Below, in pieces: positions 8,900-17,013 of a DNA stretch of 64,000 nucleotides. The first letter of the stretch is position 1; every line of letters begins with the position of its first letter. Location of the stretch: NCBI GenBank assembly GCA_938048735.1, contig CALIUM010000008.1:1-64000 (forward strand), given 5' to 3'. The position numbers and the translations under genes are program-made. The notes beneath the pieces are model-generated. The model searched no databases and had not been told where the DNA came from. It worked only from the letters and a program-made list of their open reading frames with translations. This stretch comes from an uncultured archaeon (GTDB lineage Archaea > Thermoproteota > Bathyarchaeia > TCS64).

Positions 8900-9718
8900 C
8901 TATATCCCCTCCCTCTTGAACTCTATAGCCTTTGTTGGGCACTCATTCACGCAGATCCCACACCCCTTACACTTCCTATAATCCACAGTCGGCTTCTCCT
9001 CCGCCCAGCCTATCGCGTTGTCCGGGCAGAAGATCCAGCATATCCTGCATCCTGTGCATTTATCGAGGTCCCAGACAGGCCTGAAGGTTCTCCAGCCGGC
9101 CGCGCTTCGGATTAGCCCATAACCGCTCCCGCTGAGGGGTCCCTCCTCATCCTTCCTCACCTCTCCCCTCGCCTGGATGGGCATGGGGGTCCTCTCATAG
9201 GCCCTCCTGACGGCGTTGACATTCATCTCACCGAGCGGTCCTGGGAACCTGTGGAGGATGGCCTTCTCGATGGACTCGACCTTCACGAGCCCCGTGACCT
9301 TGCTGAAGGCTCCCAGGATGGCAGTGTTCGTTATAGGTCGCTTGAGAGTCTCCAAGGCTATCGCTGTGGCGTCGACCGTTGAGACCATGAAGTTTCCCCC
9401 CAGTGGATACAATTCAGGTGGGTGTGGGTAGTTCGCTATCACGAGGCCCCCCTCCTTCAATCCCTCTAATATAGCTGGGCGCTGGGCGATGGCGGGGTCG
9501 AGAACCACCACTATATCGGGTTCATGGACCAGGTCTCTCTCCCTCACCCTGACCTCGTCGAGTCGAAGATAGGCTGTTACGGGTGCCCCTCTCCTCTCGG
9601 TTCCATACATGGGTATCGCCTGCGCATACTTCCCCTCATAATAGGCTGCCTCTGCTAGGATCTCGTTGGCTGTGACTGCCCCCTGACCTCCTCGTCCATG
9701 AAGCCTGACCTCGATCAT
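8900..9718 (-). CDS. 2-oxoacid:ferredoxin oxidoreductase, fused gamma-delta subunit
   Basis: 272 residues in one frame. Residues 1 to about 185 are the gamma subunit (MIEVRLHGRGGQGAVTANEI, typical Gly-rich start; MYGTERRGAPVTAYLR). Residues about 210-272 are the delta ferredoxin-like subunit with two [4Fe-4S] motifs, CTGCRICWIFCP and CKGCGICVNECP, each CxxCxxCxxxCP. The two subunits are usually separate porG and porD genes in archaea, so this is a fusion with a linker of about 25 residues (QARGEVRKDEEGPLSG). It transfers electrons from the TPP site to external ferredoxin. First gene of the three-gene operon; the promoter must lie in the AT-rich stretch upstream of 9718. Confidence 0.88.
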   Translation of the reverse strand: MIEVRLHGRGGQGAVTANEILAEAAYYEGKYAQAIPMYGTERRGAPVTAYLRLDEVRVRERDLVHEPDIVVVLDPAIAQRPAILEGLKEGGLVIANYPHPPELYPLGGNFMVSTVDATAIALETLKRPITNTAILGAFSKVTGLVKVESIEKAILHRFPGPLGEMNVNAVRRAYERTPMPIQARGEVRKDEEGPLSGSGYGLIRSAAGWRTFRPVWDLDKCTGCRICWIFCPDNAIGWAEEKPTVDYRKCKGCGICVNECPTKAIEFKREGI

Positions 9719-9890
9719 AATTCTTGCCTCAGTACAGCTTCCATCACCAATTTAAATACATTTCTCCTCGATGGTTTTTGTAGAAAAAAACATAATATCA
9801 TGTTTATAGGCGCCTCATAATATTAAGAAAACAAATAAATAAAAGATTAAACTATGAAACATTATCTTTTATTACAATCCTATACATGGC

Positions 9891-9903
9891 ATAAATATTT
9901 AAA
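9891..9903 (+). promoter_or_regulatory. TATA-box promoter of CoA transferase
   Basis: The stretch ATAAATATTTAAA lies about 30 nt before the ATG pair at 9930-9935. In archaea transcription starts about 25 nt after the TATA box, so the message would be leaderless or nearly so, starting at about 9926-9930. This supports a translation start at 9930/9933 rather than at the internal Met 10001. Confidence 0.5.
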
Positions 9904-9929
9904 AGAGTTTGTTGGAAGAAATTGAAGCT

Positions 9930-11197
9930 ATGATGAAGGGGATCTTGATATCAGGGTTCTTGATCTAACTCATGTCTGGTTTGGGCTCTGGTGCACCCTA
10001 ATGCTCGCCGAGCTTGGGGCGGAGGTGATAAAGATCGAGCCCCCATGGGAGGCTCTTGATAGGATTCCTGAGATAGGGCCCATGTACTGGGGTGCAAGCT
10101 CCACCTTCCACCACTTCAACCTAAACAAGAAGGATCTGGCAATCAACCTCAAACACGCTAAGGGGCAGGAGATCTTCAAGAAGTTGGTTAAGATCTCTGA
10201 TGTGGTTGTCGAGAACTTCACGCCTGGAACCATGGAGAAGCTCGGTCTCGGCTATGAGGAGCTGAAGAAGATAAGGCCCGACATAATCTCCGCCTCCCTC
10301 TCGGGATTCGGACAGACAGGGCCATATGCGAGTAGGCCCTCCTTCGCGGTCATCGCCGAGTCGATCACCGGGTATACAAGGGAGCTCGGAGATAGGGTTG
10401 ACCCCGATGGTCCTCCCATAAACCTTGTGGGCTACTTCGGGGATCTCGCCCCTGGAACCATGGCCGCGATGTGCATCATCGCAGCCATACGCTATAGGGA
10501 TAGGACTGGGAGGGGGCAGATGATAGATGTGGCGCAGGCGGATTGCATGATGGCATACAACACCAGTGTCACAACATACTTCCTTAGTGGAAAGAATGAG
10601 GTTGAGAGGAGGAAGGAGATGGAGGAGCTCAGGAAGAAGGCGGATCAGCTGCGCATAGGTGGTATCATGAGGGTTAGGGATGGATGGATACAGGTCGCGG
10701 GCATGAGGGCGAGGGGCATCGACCTCCTCAAGGAGAAGCTGGGAGTTGAGGAGATATCGAGGGAGGTTCTGGAGAAATATGTTGAGAACATGAGCAGGGA
10801 GGAGGCCGTCAGGTTCTTCGTCGAGGTGGGCCTTCCAGTCGCACCGGTGTACTATGCGAGTGAGGCGACTAGAGACCCCCACATCATCTCCCGAGACCTC
10901 TTCGTCGAGGTCGAGCATCCTAAGGCTGGAAAGCTAAAGGTGCTGAACTTCCCCGTCAAGTTCTCAGAGACGCCTGGGAGGGGCATATCCGCAGCTCCAC
11001 TACTGGGGCAACACAACCGCGAGATACTAGTTAATCTCCTGGGTTATACGGAGGAGGAGGTTCTCCAGCTGGAGATGGGAGAGGGTCATAGCCTCAGAAA
11101 AATAGTTGGATGGACCTTTAACAAAGGAATCGTTGATATGGAACAAATTTTTGCGATTCACAAAACAACACACCTAATTTATCCCCATCCTTTTTAA
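9930..11197 (+). CDS. CaiB/BaiF family (class III) CoA transferase, apparent 1-nt frameshift near the start
   Basis: The main frame runs to 11197. From its internal Met at 10001 it lacks the conserved family N-terminus, yet the same frame read upstream gives exactly that block: DIRVLDLTHVWFGLWCTL just before MLAELGAEVIKIEPPW. It is open back to 9926 but has no start codon there. The ATGs at 9930/9933 are in another frame; adding one G to the GGGG run at 9938-9941 would join them (MMKGDLDIRVLDL...). So I see a one-base deletion or an assembly error, not a truly shorter protein. The likely catalytic Asp is in YFGDLAPGT, and GRGQMIDVAQ is also family-typical. It moves CoA between carboxylic acids; the substrate is unknown. 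Confidence 0.8.
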
Positions 11198-11218
11198 TCT
11201 CATTAATTTTATATAATT

Positions 11219-12043
11219 TTAATCCCTTTTATCTTTTATTATTAGTTCTCCACCAAAATTTGTTATTATCTTGAATTTTTTAAATCTTCTAAATATCTCT
11301 TCTTGACGTGTGCAGTGTCTCATCAAGATAACTACCACAGTTACATCCTTCGGAGTCTCAATATCAAAAAGATTTGCACATATAACAATCAGGTTCCGTG
11401 GAAGGTCATATCCTATAACCTGGAGGGCCCTTCCGACGAGTATGGGGTTCACCTCGACCGCATAGACCCTCTTCACCCTCTCAGCCATGAGGATATCCAG
11501 CCTGAGATCCCCCGCCCCTAGGTCTAGGACAACATCATTCGCCTCCAAGTTTTCTAGGACGAATGGGTAGAATTCCACATCAGGGGTGGATTTATACTCG
11601 AATCCGAAGAGGCTCTGCCTATTCAGCCAACTCTCGAACTGCTCGGGATCCTCAGCATGGCCCCTCTCTACGGGGAAGGGGTCAATATATCTCCCCTCGT
11701 CATGCCATCGAAGTAGCGTTTCATGGCTTGTGCCGATATACTGCTGATATGCATCGATCAATCGAGCGACTATCTTGTTCCTCGCATAGGGCTCCCAGGC
11801 CTTTCTATGCTCCTCATAGGCCCTCTCCTCAAATCCCAACTGTAGGAGGGCGTAGGATAACCTGAGGCGTGTGCCAGGGTCATCTGGATTTAATTCCAAT
11901 GCCTTCTCAAACTCCTCAACTGCCCTTTCCCATAGGCCCTCTCCCAGATATGTACGACCGAGTTGAGAATGTTCTCTTGCCCTATCTTTCTCCGGAGAGG
12001 CCTTTGGGCCTTTGAGCCTTCCTCTCCTGAATAGAGCATTCAT
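11219..12043 (-). CDS. TPR plus class I methyltransferase-like protein
   Basis: 274 residues. Residues about 20-90 contain tetratricopeptide-like helices (GEGLWERAVEEFEKALELNP then RLRLSYALLQLG), giving a protein-protein interaction surface. Residues about 165-270 have a Rossmann methyltransferase core: VVLDLGAGDLRLDILMAERV is motif I (E/DxGxGxG-like) and VKRVYAVEVNP is the motif II strand with the acidic SAM ribose ligand. The motif IV catalytic signature is unclear (VVVILMRHC), so activity is uncertain. It is convergent with the CoA transferase. Target and role unknown; modification of protein or RNA is possible. Confidence 0.7.
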   Translation of the reverse strand: MNALFRRGRLKGPKASPEKDRAREHSQLGRTYLGEGLWERAVEEFEKALELNPDDPGTRLRLSYALLQLGFEERAYEEHRKAWEPYARNKIVARLIDAYQQYIGTSHETLLRWHDEGRYIDPFPVERGHAEDPEQFESWLNRQSLFGFEYKSTPDVEFYPFVLENLEANDVVLDLGAGDLRLDILMAERVKRVYAVEVNPILVGRALQVIGYDLPRNLIVICANLFDIETPKDVTVVVILMRHCTRQEEIFRRFKKFKIITNFGGELIIKDKRD

Positions 12044-12390
12044 TCAATTAATAACTATTTCAAAGCTTATATTTATTACCTATTCGAGGTATCGATAAGA
12101 AAATAAAAGATCTCTTTATTCCTTCAAGATTTGTGATGTTATAGATCTCCTTCTTACATAATCTCCAAAATCACATTTATATCTCTTCTTTTATATACAG
12201 GGACTCTATCTAACAGGGCATATTCATCGCTTTAAACCTTCTAACCTTTTGTTCCGTCCATCCCCTTCTCATTAGGCTCCATCATCACATATACTTCAAA
12301 GAGAACCTATGAGGCCGGATGTGTGAGCTACCCCCTTTGATAGCCCTCAACCCATGAGTTTGGAACCAATAGACATGAGGGGATTTGAAG
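12044..12390. other. intergenic region, about 350 bp
   Basis: Divergent spacer between the TPR-methyltransferase gene and the small helical-protein gene. AT-rich, with TATA-like stretches, and the GAGGGG Shine-Dalgarno sequence of the downstream gene at about 12377-12382. No RNA gene, repeat or reading frame with a recognisable product was found. Confidence 0.5.
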
Positions 12391-12840
12391 ATGTTCAACT
12401 TGATCAAGTCCAAAAAGGTCCTCGGAAAACTTTATAGATGGTTGAAGATAGAATTATTCGGATTGTTCAGGGGTCTGGAGCTCACGCCTGAGGAAGAGGA
12501 GGAGATCATTAAAAGGGTTGCTGAGAAGATATCGGAATATGGGATGAATGCTGCCGCTATCTTGATGCTGCAGACCTTCAAGCCCATGGCGTATATAGGT
12601 GGGCAGATGGGCCGCTTCTTCATCAGCCCCCTCCTCTACGGCCTGGGGGACAAGATCTCCCTGGGATCCGAGAAGTTATTCATGGTCTTCGAGAATCGAG
12701 ATAACATCGAAAAACTGATCAGGATGCTGGAGCAAAAGGCAGAAGAGGAGACGATGAAGAGAGAAGGGGCGGAGAAGAGGGATATGAATGAGGCGGTTGG
12801 AGGACCATTAAAGAGGTTAAGGCGTCTCTTCGGCATCTAA
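12391..12840 (+). CDS. conserved small helical protein, copy 1 of 3
   Basis: About 149 residues from the ATG at 12391, which has GAGGGG about 9 nt upstream; an in-frame TTG at 12385 is too close to it. After a basic N-terminus comes TPEEEEEIIKRVAEKISEYG, AAAILMLQTFKPMAYIGGQM, GRFFISPLLYGLGDKI and a Glu/Lys-rich tail ending RRLFGI. It shares the blocks EEEEEII, FKP/IKP-(M/L)-(A/T)YIGGQMGRFF, SP and VFEx(R)(D/E)N(I/V)EKL with the protein at 60703, and more loosely with 59784. The middle helix is hydrophobic enough for peripheral membrane contact. The 3' end overlaps the convergent MNT gene by 24 nt. No known family recognised; a link to the nearby membrane cassettes is inferred from location only. 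Confidence 0.75.
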   Translation: MFNLIKSKKVLGKLYRWLKIELFGLFRGLELTPEEEEEIIKRVAEKISEYGMNAAAILMLQTFKPMAYIGGQMGRFFISPLLYGLGDKISLGSEKLFMVFENRDNIEKLIRMLEQKAEEETMKREGAEKRDMNEAVGGPLKRLRRLFGI

Positions 12841-13245
12841 CCTAATGCTAACCTCCCCCTCGTCTATGGCCTTTAGGTAGAGCCTCTCCCCGAGGAAAGG
12901 TACGCTATTAAACAGTAACTTACCATCTTCCAGGACCCTTCTCGTGAACCATGGCGGTGCGTTGTTTAGGATCTTTACATCAACCGGGTATCTTAGGTAT
13001 TCGGATAGCATGGTGTCGAGCTTAAGCTTGTAGTCCAGTTGATCTACATTTCCACCCCCGATGTAGATTGCCACATCAATATCCCTGAACGGGTACTCCT
13101 TGAGGAAGGAGCCGTAGATGATAGCTAGAGAGACCTCTTTAAGCCCACTCAGCATCCTCCTCAGCTTATCAGCGATCTCTGCCTTCTCCCTCGGGCTCAA
13201 TCTGAAGAACCTGAACCTCTCAGCAAGCTCAAGTTCTAGAGGCAT
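12817..13245 (-). CDS. MNT-type nucleotidyltransferase antitoxin (MntA-like)
   Basis: About 142 residues from the ATG at 13245, preceded by GAGGAGGTTGGGGG; an in-frame ATG at 13266 is possible but lacks such a site. The catalytic signature of minimal nucleotidyltransferases is present: IIYGSFLKEYPFRDIDVAIY (GS...DxD). In characterised HepT/MntA pairs, MntA neutralises the HEPN RNase by attaching AMP groups to it near its RX4HXY motif (established for that family). Here it overlaps the HEPN gene upstream by 17 nt, in the usual HEPN-first order. The C-terminal tail (ERLYLKAIDEGEVSIRLDAEET) is an extra helix-strand. Convergent overlap of 24 nt with the small helical-protein gene. Confidence 0.85.
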   Translation of the reverse strand: MPLELELAERFRFFRLSPREKAEIADKLRRMLSGLKEVSLAIIYGSFLKEYPFRDIDVAIYIGGGNVDQLDYKLKLDTMLSEYLRYPVDVKILNNAPPWFTRRVLEDGKLLFNSVPFLGERLYLKAIDEGEVSIRLDAEETP

Positions 13246-13654
13246 ATCCCCCAACCTCCTCCACAAACCTCTTAATAATCATTAAACTGCTCCCCCCGGC
13301 CTCCCTGTATATCCTAGCATCGTCAGCCTCCCAGTACCTGTGGATGATGATGTTCCTTAACCTAGTGAGCCTCTCCATACCTATCTCAACATCCGGAGAG
13401 ATAACTCCTTGTTCCATCAACTTTCTAAAAACCTGAACATACCCCTCCACAGCCTCAACATCAAAGCGCTCCCTAAGTATATATAGCCCTAGCGTAACTG
13501 AAGCCTCAACTATCTCGACGAGGGCTAACCTGAGCGTATATCTATTTCTCACATCGCTGATGAAGCTATTGAAATCCATACTGACTATCTTCTCAGCAAC
13601 CTTTAAAGACCCTTCAATCTCCTCTAGAAGCCTATCAGCCCTGATGCTACTCAT
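13229..13654 (-). CDS. HEPN-domain toxin (HepT/DUF86-type RNase)
   Basis: 141 residues, all helical. The RNase motif RX4HXY is intact as RNIIIHRYW near residue 113, following MERLTRL, as in DUF86/HepT proteins. It is the first gene of a HEPN-MNT pair, with the antitoxin overlapping its 3' end. The toxin is expected to cleave RNA when not AMPylated by its partner. Intact motifs on both genes suggest the pair is functional, unlike the decayed relBE- and PIN-type loci elsewhere in the window. Located between the small helical-protein gene and a radical SAM gene, close to membrane cassette 1. Confidence 0.85.
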   Translation of the reverse strand: MSSIRADRLLEEIEGSLKVAEKIVSMDFNSFISDVRNRYTLRLALVEIVEASVTLGLYILRERFDVEAVEGYVQVFRKLMEQGVISPDVEIGMERLTRLRNIIIHRYWEADDARIYREAGGSSLMIIKRFVEEVGGYASRT

Positions 13655-13762
13655 TTGTAATCACCTTGCTGCATATTCACCACCATGACCTAAACCCTAT
13701 TCTTAAAGGTTACAGCGAGAAGTTATTTATCGTGTTTTAAATATTCTTATTTGGGGGTATAG

Positions 13763-14800
13763 GAGACGTCTCAAGTACCAGGTCCTACCTGCGTTAACCT
13801 CATTTTAACAGAGCTATGCAATAGGGCTTGCCCCTTCTGCTTCTTAAATGACTGGATCAAGGGAGACGAAGCGGGGGCCCGCCACATGTCCTATAAGGAC
13901 CTGCGGACGGTTATCCGCTGGCTTAGGGATTCTAGGGTTGAGAGAGTCAAGTTAGCGGGAGGCGAGCCAATGCTCCACCCCAACCTGATCGACTTCGCTG
14001 AGGAACTGGTGAAGAATCGTATTGTGATCGATGCTATTCTGACCAATGGGCTGGGGAAGACCGAGTTGTATGAGGAATTGGTGAGGCTTACTGGAACAAA
14101 TTGGCTAGTTAACGTGACATCACCTGAGACTTATACCAGGGATGAATGGGAGTTACTGAATAGAAACCTCGAGGTTTTGAGGTGGAGGAATGAGGATGTT
14201 CCCGTTATCCGTTCGGGGTTTGATACGAGCAGTCTCAGGCATCTATGCCTCTCAATCACCTTCTATAAGCCGGAGCAGGAGTATGCCTACATCATCGATT
14301 TGGCCAAGAAATATGGGTCTCCTGTGATAAGGTATGATGTCAGCAGGCCTTCGGCTGATGGGAGCAACCTCCACATCGACTTCGGCTCCTTGACGAAGAT
14401 AAAGCCAACCCTGATGAGTTTTGTGACGGATGCCGTGAGGGAGGGGATCAAACCCATGCTGGATGATGCCCTCCCCTTCTGCATCTTCACACAGAGGGAG
14501 TTGATGTTCCTCTACCTATTCAGCAACTTTTCATCCATCTGTCTACCAAGCATGGATGTGATGCCTGACCTCAGGGTTGAGTACTGCACCTCGATGCGTG
14601 GCTTACTGCCCACTTATAGAGTCCCAGAGGCCTCCGTGGGTAAGATTTTTCAAGATTTATTGAGGGATTCAAACAGGTATCGAAATCATCAGCTCTCACA
14701 ATGCAAAAAATGTTATAATTGGAGGATGGGCCTCTGTCAGGGATACTGCTTACGCTTTAAGGCCGATGCCATTAAATATGGAGAAAAGCATCGGGTTTGA
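13763..14800 (+). CDS. radical SAM protein with C-terminal SPASM-like cysteines; start unclear
   Basis: The radical SAM [4Fe-4S] motif is CNRACPFCF (CxxxCxxC) at about 13833-13859, in the same frame as but upstream of the first in-frame ATG (13886), so translation must begin before that ATG. The frame is open from 13763, directly after a TAG at 13760-13762, but contains no ATG, GTG or TTG before the motif; a non-standard start or a sequence error must be assumed. VKLAGGEPMLHPNL is the GGEP SAM-binding strand. Near the end, CKKCYNWRMGLCQGYCLRF gives four Cys as in SPASM/twitch auxiliary cluster domains, which are often peptide-modifying or peptide-maturing enzymes. No obvious small peptide substrate gene is adjacent. 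Substrate unknown. Confidence 0.75.
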   Translation, partial: ETSQVPGPTCVNLILTELCNRACPFCFLNDWIKGDEAGARHMSYKDLRTVIRWLRDSRVERVKLAGGEPMLHPNLIDFAEELVKNRIVIDAILTNGLGKTELYEELVRLTGTNWLVNVTSPETYTRDEWELLNRNLEVLRWRNEDVPVIRSGFDTSSLRHLCLSITFYKPEQEYAYIIDLAKKYGSPVIRYDVSRPSADGSNLHIDFGSLTKIKPTLMSFVTDAVREGIKPMLDDALPFCIFTQRELMFLYLFSNFSSICLPSMDVMPDLRVEYCTSMRGLLPTYRVPEASVGKIFQDLLRDSNRYRNHQLSQCKKCYNWRMGLCQGYCLRFKADAIKYGEKHRV

Positions 14801-14873
14801 TGTACAGAATATTAAATTTCATTTTAATCATGCTAAACAGGTTAAAAAAATGGGGAATGTTTCGTTTCTAGAG

Positions 14874-15509
14874 CTAATAGGGTATGCCTAATAATGCCCT
14901 TATGAAGTTCACCACGTTCTCTGTCCATGTTCCGAGTGCGGTTATGAACCAGCCGAACTCCATCCCCCAGGAGACACCCAGTCCAGCCATCATTATTATT
15001 CGCCCGAACCTAGCTAGGCCTCCGTAAACTCCTACATGCTCCCTGGTGTATATGAAGTACATTATGGCGCAGAGGGTTGCTATGCCAGCGAATAAGGCGG
15101 AGGCCACCGCGAATGGGACCTTGGCCGCGATCATCTCCTCCCCTATGCTCCTGACCTGCCCAACTATCTGGGCCTCAAGTGCCCCTCCCACAAGGATTCC
15201 TATTCCTATCGCCGTTAGGAGCGCCGTGGGATACCTCGCTATCCATCCCCATGGCGTCAACCTCCCGAAGGTGAGGATAGCTAGGAATAGAGGTATGACC
15301 AAGAGAATCCTCCCAGCCATTATGGAGTCCAGCGCCGTGGTCTTCACTGCTAGGAGGCCGTACATCAGCGAGTGGGCGCAGCCGGCCCCTATGACTATAT
15401 GCTCAATCAGCCTGTAGTATGGGTTTTCCCTCCAGACGAGGGTCATTATCCCGACGGCCATTAGGCTGGACCAGCCCAGCCAGAAGAGTTCCCACGACAA
15501 GCCTCTCAC
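14874..15509 (-). CDS. membrane cassette 1, subunit D (polytopic membrane protein)
   Basis: 211 residues, about six hydrophobic helices. It carries the subunit-D signature near the N-terminus: WRENPYYRLIEHIVIGAGCA, equivalent to YRENIFYRIGEALLVG in copy 2 and YKDNYLYRLAQHIFLG in copy 3. A central RYPTALLTAIGIGILVGGALEAQIV segment (charged RYP/RWP plus Gly-rich helix ending in QI(V/I)RQ) is also shared. It overlaps subunit C by 4 nt (ATGA type), so it is translationally coupled. No known family recognised. The fixed order A-B-C-D in all three copies says it is a structural partner of the complex rather than a passenger. Confidence 0.8.
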   Translation of the reverse strand: MRGLSWELFWLGWSSLMAVGIMTLVWRENPYYRLIEHIVIGAGCAHSLMYGLLAVKTTALDSIMAGRILLVIPLFLAILTFGRLTPWGWIARYPTALLTAIGIGILVGGALEAQIVGQVRSIGEEMIAAKVPFAVASALFAGIATLCAIMYFIYTREHVGVYGGLARFGRIIMMAGLGVSWGMEFGWFITALGTWTENVVNFIRALLGIPY

Positions 15510-16354
15510 TTCCTCCCTGACAGCCTCTTCCCCCAGTAGGCGATGTTCCCTATCAGCACCAGCACTAGGGTGGGGATGGATGCGAGGTTTTTCATGTCTG
15601 TGATCTTCGCCGCGAGGGCTGGCTCGCCGATGAAGCTCTCCATCGCCGCGCCCCCCGTCGGGCCTGATAGATATCCCTTGGTCATCCCCGCCACCCAGTA
15701 GGATACCGTGCTCATCTCGTTCCCTGAGGCGGTCATCCAGAGCTGAGGAATCTCAGGGTGGGTGGCATACCACTGCCTCACATACTTGTCCATGGCTGTG
15801 CCCGTGGAAAAATTAACGAAGATCGCGGAGAAGTCCTTCCAGCTATCAACCTTCTGCATGAGTGGGATCTGGTCTAGTGGGGTTCCCAGGTAATCTGTTG
15901 AGACCCTGGCGCGAATGCTGTCTCGGAATCCGGCCACCATGACCTCCTCCCCTGGGACATAGCCTAGGAAGACATAGTTCTCGCCGTACTTCACGCCGAA
16001 CCTCTTCGGGTTAGCGTACTCTATACCCCAAAGGGAGGTGGGAGCGGCGTCGGCGTAGACTGCGACTATGACCACGTTTATCTTTTTAGACCAGAGGTAC
16101 TTGAGGGTGGCCGTGAAGCTTCCCTTGGTCTCATCCCAACCGCTTCCCGACATCTCCTGGAAGAATAGTACGTTCGACCCTGGAGGTATCTCCTTTATCG
16201 CTTTGATATAATCCGCGGCTGGAGCTCCCACGGGCACCGGAAGCCCGAGGGGGTAGAGTATGGGGATTATGAGGCACGCGAAGACCGCGATCGCCACACC
16301 CCACTGCGGGACGTCCAGGAGCCTATCCCAAACTGTCTTCTCCTTCCCAGCCAT
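15506..16354 (-). CDS. membrane cassette 1, subunit C (membrane-anchored alpha/beta domain)
   Basis: 282 residues: one transmembrane helix near residues 17-38, a soluble domain of about 200 residues, and a second helix near the C-terminus (LVLVLIGNIAYWGKR). The soluble part has alternating strands and helices (GSNVLFFQEMSGSGW, INVVIVAVYADAAP) and blocks shared with copies 2 and 3: KYGENYVFLGYVPGEE (KYG.(D/N)(Y/W)VN.G(Y/W)(V/I)(P/A)G), STDYLGTPLDQIPLM (xDAYGNxIxxLPL(M/I)), and STGT near residue 186. With a helix at each end, the domain lies on one side of the membrane; I infer the outside but cannot prove it. Function unknown; no catalytic motif recognised. Confidence 0.8.
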   Translation of the reverse strand: MAGKEKTVWDRLLDVPQWGVAIAVFACLIIPILYPLGLPVPVGAPAADYIKAIKEIPPGSNVLFFQEMSGSGWDETKGSFTATLKYLWSKKINVVIVAVYADAAPTSLWGIEYANPKRFGVKYGENYVFLGYVPGEEVMVAGFRDSIRARVSTDYLGTPLDQIPLMQKVDSWKDFSAIFVNFSTGTAMDKYVRQWYATHPEIPQLWMTASGNEMSTVSYWVAGMTKGYLSGPTGGAAMESFIGEPALAAKITDMKNLASIPTLVLVLIGNIAYWGKRLSGRK

Positions 16355-16366
16355 TCCGCTACCACC

Positions 16367-17002
16367 TCATATTACCGCTGTTCTCTCCTTCTGTATGATG
16401 GTTCGCAGGCATACGACGACGCTTATCAGGGCCGCTGTGAGGACTGCAACTCGGGCTGCTGGGGTCATGACGTACCTCAAGAACCAGTCTCCGATGCCGG
16501 TCATGGGTGGGAATATGGCGCATATGATGGGCATCTCCTTCAGGAAGTAGGACATAGCCCCTATGAGCAGGGCTAGGGCCTCTAGGTTGGAGACCCTCAT
16601 CGCGCGGTATACGCCCATCGTCGAGAAGATTAGGTTCAGGCCCCAGAGGGTGGTAGTGGCCGGGATAATCGTCCTCATATACATGGTGACATACTGGGTA
16701 CTACTTAATCCTATTCCATATCCTATACCGAGGAAGACGAAGAAGGCTACGATGGCAACTATGCTGTAGTATCTCGCCCAGGGCTCACGAGAGGGGGGTT
16801 TCACGATTCTTAGTGAGTGGTATCTCAGCATAAGGGCCGAGCCCAGGAGGGTAACAAAGTTATATATTATCACCCCCCAGGTCAGCATCTCCTTCCTGAA
16901 ATCGGCTAGGGGTCCCAATGCGATGAAGTATTCAACTATCAAGATGAATGCTATGATGGAGATTATGTACATGGGGATCTGCGTCCTAATGACTACCGCC
17001 AT
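16367..17002 (-). CDS. membrane cassette 1, subunit B (polytopic membrane protein)
   Basis: 211 residues, about six transmembrane helices. Shared with copies 2 and 3: an LxRYH segment after the second helix (LMLRYHSLRI; FRYHLNNI; LARYHVALI), followed by a basic loop and a VFLGIGYGIG-type helix, and a C-terminal G(D)W...(V/T)P/MT...R motif before the last helix, here GIGDWFLRYVMTPAARV. It starts 11 nt after subunit A and ends 12 nt before subunit C. Copy 1 is the most divergent of the three B proteins by eye. No known family recognised; a membrane scaffold or channel part is only inference. Confidence 0.78.
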   Translation of the reverse strand: MAVVIRTQIPMYIISIIAFILIVEYFIALGPLADFRKEMLTWGVIIYNFVTLLGSALMLRYHSLRIVKPPSREPWARYYSIVAIVAFFVFLGIGYGIGLSSTQYVTMYMRTIIPATTTLWGLNLIFSTMGVYRAMRVSNLEALALLIGAMSYFLKEMPIICAIFPPMTGIGDWFLRYVMTPAARVAVLTAALISVVVCLRTIIQKERTAVI

Positions 17003-17013
17003 CTCCTACCCCC

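Noticed and set aside
12439-12600. Possibility that the 12391 protein is a sigma-like or histone-like DNA-binding protein
   Set aside because: No HTH or histone fold pattern; the Glu-rich helices and hydrophobic middle point elsewhere.
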